Below the pieces are notes generated by a model. It was given only the letters and a program-made list of their open reading frames with translations. It searched no databases and was not told the origin of the DNA. 64,000 bases of DNA from Microdochium bolleyi (Eukaryota > Ascomycota > Sordariomycetes > Xylariales > Microdochiaceae): NCBI GenBank assembly GCA_001566295.1, contig KQ964251.1:253838-317837 (forward strand), read 5' to 3'. The position numbers were made by a program, and so were the translations under genes. Numbering within the stretch: position 1 is the stretch's first letter; each line of letters starts with the position of its first letter. This document shows positions 57,502 to 64,000 of this stretch, one piece after another.

Positions 57502-60500
57502 GATGTTTGCATGTCGTAGTGTCTGGGTAGTTTTGCAAAGCGGCGAGATTGTCCTTTGGGACAGAAGAGCAAGATCGGGGGTGGGGGATCTTTTGCAATG
57601 GCAGTGGCGAAGAGCTTTCAGGTAACGGGACAAGATGCAGTCCAGCAGTGGTATGTTGATGTTGATGGTGGTGTTGTGGCGGGCGACTGGGCCGAAGCGC
57701 TTATATAACAAGTGCCAGGTCCCTGGGGCTAGGGCTGGGGGTGAGAGTCGGAAAGGGCCGGCAGGGCGCTGTGAGGAAGGAAGATGCTATGCGCAGTGCA
57801 TCTGGCGGTGTGGCGGTCTCAAAGCTATGACTCTTGGTGGATAATAGACCCTGTCGACGAGGATAGAATTTTTCGAGGGTGAGTCAAAGTTGGAGGGCAT
57901 AAAGACCCGTGAGGGAAAGAGAGCAGGCCCGTGGCAGGACGAGCTGGCGACCCTGTTATAGCAGACCACGTTGTTGTGACTGGATCTGGAGCCGGGATGG
58001 CGCCCATGGTGCAGCAGCGCGGGTGCAGGACCGCGATGCGCCAGATGCGCGTGCCCAGGTGGTGCTGGAAGGAGGCGCATCTCGACAAGACGAGCCCGAG
58101 TTGGCGATGGTTGGGTGAGTCATTCTGCTGGCGTTGTGGAGGAGGTGCAGGGCGCCATGCCGCGGGCAGCAGGGGCCCGTGGCCACTCACAGGGCCCGCT
58201 GCCACGCGACCAGCCGCATTGGAACGTGCCGCGGGCGCTGACTGGCCGCAGCCCGAGGCCGCCGGCAGGGCCCTACTGCACCTCGACAAGGCCCGTCTCA
58301 CCGCAGGGCACGCCACAGCCACTCACCGCACTTGAAACATTGCGGGGGTCTTCCATGGCAGCTCCCGCCAAAACAGCTCGCGAATCACGGCTGCAGCCTC
58401 GCCATGCAAGACGCAGCAGCTTGTCCGCGAGGGGCTGGGGCCCATGGCATCGCTGACAGCCGCCGTTGAGACGCGCCCCCTGCGCGATGGCGGACGCGAA
58501 ACTGCCGCGCTGGCGTCCTTATCTGATCCCGGCTGCGTATTTAAGGCTTCGCCATCCCCGTTCCCGTCCCCGTCCGACCCGTGTGCGCATCCCGGACCAT
58601 GCTGCCACGAGTCGACAAGGTCCGAATTGTTCCGTCATGTTGCCCGGCGGCGACTCTGCTCGCGAGAAGCGCTTCATGTACTACCTAACAGCCAACGTCG
58701 CTCTCGTGGCGCAAACTGCATTTCGCAACTACCCATAGCCTTGTGATGCGGCTAGGATGAGGGCAGCCCGCTTGTTTGATGCAGACTCAGGACCTGTGGC
58801 GCCAAGATATCGTTTGCTGAGGTCCTTTCCACGACCATTAAAGACTCGACTGCTCAGTGCTGCCGTCGAGAAACACTGCGAGGTCAGGGTCTGAAACACA
58901 GCTACTCCGGCCCCATTGTTCCGCACGGTCGGTTGTCCAGCCTGGAATGCGGCATCAGAACTCAAAATGCGTGCATGTCCGCCATATGGAATATGGACGT
59001 CTCCACCTGGTCGAGTATCCTGCGTGGTTCAGGCCAGAACGAGTGGCTGCGAGACCCTGCTTGGCATCAGTACCGTCACACCTCTGGGGCCGTCTGAAAG
59101 TCTGAGCTGCATCCCAGCTGCAGGAGGCGCACGCACCCGATTTGTGCGCACAAATCAGAATTGCGTCGCAAATTCCGCGCCCGCATGGTGGTCTGCGTGA
59201 CCGCACTTTTCGCATCACCCGGGCGAAACTGGCCGCCAGCCGTGGGCCTCTGCGCGCTGAGGTGGTGCGGTGCGCGCATCACAGGCGGTATCTCGGCGAT
59301 CATCTCTGCGTACAGTTGAGCGAGGTCGGAAGTTTCGCGAGGTTGCGCACCGTCGCGTGGTGTTTGCCTTTGTCGCGGAGCGGCTCAAAGTTGTCATGGC
59401 GATGCGCGCGCGCGCTCTAGATGTAGAGTTGCTAGGTCGACTTCGCGAGATCCACTCCTAAACAGACAACGGTGGCGGATCCACCAACAAACATCGAGGC
59501 GACGAGGGTCATGCAACGTCCGGACGGACCGGTTCCTATTGGCCGCAGTTGGACTGGAAATAGAATGCTGGCTCTGGTCGCAACTCGACTCTGCCGTCCG
59601 TGTAGTTCCAAGCCCGAGTGTCAACGAGGACGACGGGACAGCCAGGGGGCGTGCCAATGCTCGCTTTGTGCTGTTGCAGGTTCCGAGGTTGAGTAAGCGT
59701 AATGTCTCCGCTGTCGTGAGGCAGGCTGGCTGCCCAACTTCTTAGCTTGGCGCAGGAGAGAAGACATCACGGGGTGATGTCGTGTGGCCGGCCATCTGCG
59801 TCGGGACTGGCGCGGTCTCTGAGCTTTGCAGCAAGTCACAGATGCAAGACTGCTGCGCGTGGCTCCACGTGTCGTGTCGAGTCCCGTCGTGGAAGAGGCC
59901 CATTGTCGGCCACGCTCCCTACTCGCGGGTAGCAGACGTGCTCCGCCACACGCATGCAGCATGCAGTGCAGTGCAGTGCAGTGCAGTGCAGGATGCGTCG
60001 AGGGAGTTGTGAGGGCGTGGGGGCTTGCCGGCCGGCATGCAGCACATGCTTGCGGGTGTGGGGATTTCGAGGCGCGGTTCTGGATCTTCGAGGCGAGGCG
60101 AGGCATGGGGGAAGCATCGTGCTGCGCGAGTCCATGCATTCAAAAGGCTGGCAAGTCTGCAAGTGCGACCAGGGAACCGCCCTGCAGGCAGAGTTGGGCA
60201 TGGTCTGCCATACAGTTGGAGGCAGGAGCACAACTTGACACACCTGCCCATTGCTGCCATCAACGCACCCTCCAGGACATGGATGCCCAAATCATGTGCG
60301 TCAGTAAGGAAGCCAGAGACGGGAGGCCACTGCTGCTCAAAAATCAAAGGCCGGTGTCCACCTGCGTTCATCACTGTGCTCTCAGAGCTCGTTTCAGAGA
60401 TGCGATGTTCGCTCTCTCAACTTGGATAGGAAATGCGAGCCATGCCTCCCATGCCTCCGATGTCGGTGGCCTGCACTGGAGCCTGTGGCAGCTCATTTCT

Positions 60501-61068
60501 CTTGTTGCTAACATCTGTCAGGTTGCAGACTGTTCGCTATGCTTCTATGTGCCAGCTCCAACCATTCAGCAAGTGGAATGTCATGACGGTGTGTCCTGGA
60601 GATGCCACGCTCTCGTTGACGAGACTGTGCCTCGACTCATATCGCAACCAATGGCACAACTCAAGTCGCCCAGCCCAAAAAGCACCTCAGCTTCACCATA
60701 GAGTCAAGGAACTCATCAAAGCCACGCCGTCAGCTGGTCCGAAAGATTCTGTCTACGACCTTGAGAAATTGCTGGACACTCTCGATTCGCCCAGTCTTGT
60801 GACGAGACAGACAAGTTCAGAAACGATGTGTTAGGATGGGTAGATTCAGCTTGCACGTCCGCGTCTTCGTCAGTCGACTACCCCTTGGCCGGCAAGTAGA
60901 TTGTAGCAGCATATCCTCTGAAAACAGCAATCAAGTCTTCCTGTGTATCCTGAATGAAACAGCGAAAATCCTCAGGTGCGACTACCGCGGCCGTACTACA
61001 AAGCGAAGCACAGCACGGTTAGGGTTGGCCACAACACCACAGGGTTAAAATAATAACCACCACACTCC
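57502..61068. other. Long intergenic region
   Basis: 3.6 kb without a supported gene. GC-rich open frames overlap in several frames at 57800-58460 and 59800-60700; none has a domain. A 5-bp TGCAG repeat lies at 59962-59991. Confidence 0.5.
59962..59991. repeat. TGCAG pentanucleotide microsatellite, six copies
   Basis: Six exact copies of TGCAG in tandem. It creates a Cys/Ser/Ala/Val/Gln repeat in every open frame across it, which inflates the apparent frames here. Confidence 0.9.
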
Positions 61069-61794
61069 TCACGAAGACCGACTCTTGCCAAGTTCGCTCT
61101 GCGCCGCGGCCGTGGGCCCGCCCTTGACGGCCCTCGCCTCGCCCGTGATCTTCTTCTCCCCCTCGGTGATGTCGTGCAGGTTCGCCGAGTCTATGGGCTC
61201 GTTGGCATGCCTCTGCGCCTGCGCGGCCGGGCCGCCTTTCACCGGCTCGCTGCTGCCGGTGATGGCCTTCTCCGCGTCGGCAATGGAGGATATCGTGGCC
61301 GAGTCTAGCTTACCCGAGTGCTGCTGCTTTGTGGCTCCTGCCGAAGAAGCTGCCTTTTCGGCCAGACGAGACGTATACTTGTCAGCATATATAATACTCA
61401 AGAAACATTCTATGCTCATACAAAAGAGCAAAACCACATACATGTCCACCATCGAGCATTTTCTGCAGCATCGCCGCCGGTCCCTCGGGGACGGGCCCGC
61501 TGCGACCCGTGAGCGCCCGCTCTCCCTGGATAATGTCCGAGATGACGACCTGCGTCAGCGGCTTCCCGACGTGCCTCTGCGCCCGCGCGGTCGGCCCGTC
61601 CGCCGCGGGGCCGTCCTCGCCCGTGATCTGCCTCTCCCTGTCCGTGATGGCGGAGATGATGTCCACATTCACGTTCGCGACAGGCGCCGCTGCTGGTCGT
61701 GCCGCCGTGACGGAGGAATGCCACTGGGGAGTGAATCGCAAAGGTTCGTGAGATACAGCTGGGGTAGACGAAGCTGCCAGCTCGTAGGGCCGGT
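61069..61794 (-). CDS. SMP/LEA_5-type repeat protein (5' end unresolved)
   Basis: Two clear exons: 61794-61442 and 61377-61069, joined across a 64-nt intron (GTATGT..GACAAG, phase 0). Four repeats of the seed-maturation-protein (SMP) type follow one another, each with an I..I...E..ITG....V.GGP.A.AQ pattern: IISAITDRERQITGEDGP, VISDIIQGERALTGRSGP, TISSIADAEKAITGSSEP and NLHDITEGEKKITGEARA. The family is known from plant seeds and desiccation-tolerant fungi; the protein is hydrophilic and presumably protective. No in-frame ATG precedes the first exon. Its frame opens at a plausible acceptor (CCATAG, 61795), and a GTATGT donor 55 nt upstream would be suitable, but the exon before it also lacks an ATG. 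The true start is therefore undetermined. Confidence 0.75.
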
Positions 61795-62093
61795 CTATGG
61801 ATCATGAGGCAGTGCAAAGACTTTGATAACAGTGTTTGCGACGACATACTTGCGGCTGTCTTGATGTATCTCAAGCAGAGCAGCAATGGAAGGCGAAATG
61901 GTCAAATTTGGTACCTCGAATCCAACAGGAAATGTCTTAGGGTACGAATTGATCAATTTTATATACAAGAATATGCAGCCGACACTAGAGAACGAACAGC
62001 TCTGGTCATAGTTCACCCTCGTTAAAGGCTTCAAAATATCAATGATATCTTCGACATCCTTGTAGCCATCATAGCGAGACGATCGGCGATTTA
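61795..62093 (-). pseudogene. Unassigned open frame, possible gene fragment
   Basis: An open frame of about 98 codons without an ATG start reads RRSSRYDGYKDVEDIIDI, then LKPLTRVNYDQSCSFSSVG, and ends SRKYVVANTVIKVFALPHDP before a stop. Composition is protein-like and unlike the GC-rich chance frames elsewhere. I do not recognise the family. It contains a TATA-like GTATATAAAAT (about 61960) that could instead belong to the SMP gene promoter. It may be an exon, a decayed fragment, or chance. Confidence 0.25.
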
Positions 62094-63123
62094 GTCAGCT
62101 AGAAGCACTCATCAGGACCCTCGAGGGTGCCCGCATTAGCGCCCGAATCAACGGCACCTGCTTGTGGGCGTTCCAGCTTGATTCAGCAACTACAATTGTC
62201 ATGATGATTGAATGACTTTGTCATCTCCACAGTACTTAGCCGCGCTTTGTGTTGCACCTCGAGAAATCATCGAGCCACTCGTCTGCTTGAAGCAGTTTAC
62301 TGGTTTTGAGGTTCAGCAAAATGACACTTTTCTAACAGTGGATGTAGTTCACCACGAACTTGTAAACACCCGCTTGTGTAGTCAGGTCTTTAAAAATAAA
62401 AATAAAAATACAAACGATAAATACAACTACCTGATGTGTCAAATCCACAAAATAAGCCGTGTCGAGTAGCTCACAACCACTCTTTTAGATTAACCCAACC
62501 ATCCGTCCTGTCATCGATTATATCATTTGTGTGTCATGGCGTGTACATCCCTGATTGTTTTCTCTCCTGGGGTTCACAGCTTCACGCGCCGCAACGAAAT
62601 ATTGAAACATTTGTAATTCGACAAGCCACCGCTTGGGGCAAAAACAAGGACTAGATAACCATCCTGGCTGACCTCCAGTGAACTCATGAGCAACACTAAG
62701 GACATGTTTAGGGACCATCAAGTAGCCTCCCTCACTACAGCGGGTGTGTAGTCAAGGATGCGGAACGGACGTCCTTTCCGAAGGAAGCCTTCCGACATGC
62801 AGTGCACATTCACAGGACTTTGTGGGGCTTATGGGGAACGTGGTATGGGGCACCCTGGGGCGAGGCAGATAGGGAGGGAAGGCACAGTGTTGACAGATCT
62901 GAGTGGCCAACATCCGAAAGTTGTCCCCGGGAGCGAAGCAGTAGGCCTCTTTGGCTTTTCGACGAGCTCTCGGCTTTTCGTTTTTGGATCGAAATACAAG
63001 CCGGGCTAGAACGGGATGGTTGCCCGCGCATGATAGCACAGTCACACAACAATGCAATGTGCAAGTGTCACTTTGAGATGTTCGTGGGTATTGTTTTGAT
63101 TTTCCCTTCTGCTGGAAGCTACC
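62094..63123. other. Intergenic
   Basis: Less GC-rich than the rest, with AT-rich runs near 62395-62420 (AAAATAAAAATAAAAATA). No gene seen; the right end should be the 3' UTR of the dehydrogenase gene. Confidence 0.55.
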
Positions 63124-64000
63124 TCATTGGCAGTCAACAACGCAGCGAATGCAGTCGCCAGCCTTCATCGTCTCGAAAGCAGCGTTGATCTCGTCCAGCT
63201 TCTTGCGGTGGGTGATGAACTCGTCAACCTTGAGTCTGCCCTCGAGGTAGTCGGTGACCAAACCCGGGAGCTGGGACCGGCCCTTGACACCACCGAAAGC
63301 ACAACCCTTCCATACGCGACCGGTGACTAGCTGGAATGCTATGGGAGAGGGGAGTTGTTAGTGAGATGTCCATCAGGCCTGAAGCATTTGAGAAAGGACT
63401 TACGCCGAGTGGAGATCTCCTGGCCTGCAGCCGCAACACCAATGACGATGCTCTGACCCCAGCCCTTGTGGCAGGCCTCGAGCGCAGCACGCATGACGTT
63501 GACATTGCCAGTGCAGTCGAAGGTGTAGTCGAGTCCACCGTCCGTCATCTCGACGAGCTTGTCCTGTATCTTCTGGTCGCCCAGCTTGGTCGGGTTGACA
63601 AAGTCAGTGGCACCAAACTTCTTCGCCCACTCCTCCTTGCTGTCGGCGACATCGACAACGATAATTCTGCTCGCCTTCTGGACGACCGCGCCCTGAATCA
63701 CGGACAGACCGACACAACCAGCGCCGAAGATGGCAACGGTAGAGCCCTCCTCAACGTTGGCCGTGATGCGGGCAGCGCCATAGCCGGTCGTGATACCGCA
63801 GCCAAGCAGACATGTCCGGTCCATGGGCGCGTCAGCCTGGACAGCGACGACTGAGATGTCGGCGACGACGGTGTACTGGGAGAAGGTGGAGGTGCCCATG
63901 AAGTGGAGGAGGTCCTTGCCCTTGCACTTGAAGCGCGAGGTGCCGTCGGGCATGACGCCCTTGCCCTGGGTGGCTCTGATCTTGCCGCACAGGTTCGTCT
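63124..64000 (-). CDS. S-(hydroxymethyl)glutathione dehydrogenase / class III alcohol dehydrogenase (partial, 5' end outside)
   Basis: Two exons in the window, 64000-63404 and 63338-63124, spliced across a 65-nt intron (GTAAGT..CATAG, branch CTAAC) to read STRPFQLVTGRVWKG. The N-terminal part lies beyond the right edge. The visible sequence runs TNLCGKIRATQGKGVMPDGTSRF, then the NAD-binding Rossmann motif GAGCVGLSVIQGA with acidic residue in IIVVDVADSK, GGLDYTFDCTGNV and GWGQSIVIGVAAAG. It ends CIRCVVDCQ. This matches the zinc-dependent class III ADH that oxidises S-hydroxymethylglutathione in formaldehyde detoxification and reduces S-nitrosoglutathione in the cytosol. The catalytic-zinc Cys174 equivalent is in LLGCGITTGYGA; the first catalytic-zinc ligands and structural-zinc cysteines are outside the window. 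Confidence 0.95.

Noticed and set aside
59826..60701. 291-codon plus-strand open frame
   Set aside because: Part of it is a translation of the TGCAG microsatellite; several other frames are open too, and no domain is visible.
61020..61030. TTAGGG-like string as telomeric repeat
   Set aside because: Single copy within ordinary intergenic sequence, no tandem array.

Overview
This window is nuclear DNA from a filamentous ascomycete (Pezizomycotina). The evidence is short introns (mostly 46-100 nt) with GTRNGT-type donors and CTAAC/CTGAC-like branch sites, split genes separated by long intergenic regions, and a wetA-type conidiation regulator. Genes include many housekeeping functions and no secondary-metabolite cluster, transposon or CRISPR was seen. 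I cannot name the species. All exon joins below were worked out by hand from splice signals and reading-frame phase.

Layout. 1-429 (-): 5' end of a gene whose ATG is split by an intron. 3146-4178 (+): dre2. 5148-10705 (-): phospholipase D. 11622-13741 (-): MFS transporter in five exons. 14898-15305 (+): small DUF4499-like membrane protein. 15863-18814 (-): Fic1/Inn1-type C2 protein. 22122-22713 (+): TMEM234-like membrane protein. 24227-24902 (+): small secreted protein. 26245-28364 (+): fimbrin. 28825-30807 (-): Aip1. 31457-33663 (-): nine-knuckle CCHC protein carrying a tRNA-Arg(CCG) gene inside its fourth intron. 35648-36480 (+): AP-1 sigma adaptin. 38005-39154 (+): Maf1. 40959-41736 (-): SUR7/PalI-type membrane protein. 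43298-44276 (-): hypothetical protein, possibly mitochondrial. 48641-49513 (+): doubtful hypothetical ORF. 51541-53715 (+): wetA. 54347-54559: a 17-bp minisatellite with an assembly gap. 55129-57501 (-): F-box-like protein. 61069-61794 (-): SMP/LEA_5 repeat protein. 63124-64000 (-): partial class III alcohol/formaldehyde dehydrogenase.

Functional themes. Three neighbouring genes act on the actin cytoskeleton or cytokinesis: fic1, fimbrin and aip1, the last two tail to tail. Membrane traffic and lipid signalling are represented by phospholipase D and AP-1 sigma. The tRNA-Arg gene and the Pol III repressor Maf1 lie within 6 kb of each other. wetA (spore wall maturation) and the SMP-domain gene (desiccation-type protein) may both belong to spore biology, but nothing in the sequence links them directly.

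The most unusual structures are the tRNA nested in a protein-gene intron, the exon-per-knuckle design of its host gene, a phospholipase D stop codon that overlaps a splice donor, a candidate alternative last exon for AP-1 sigma, and a run of 58 consecutive G.
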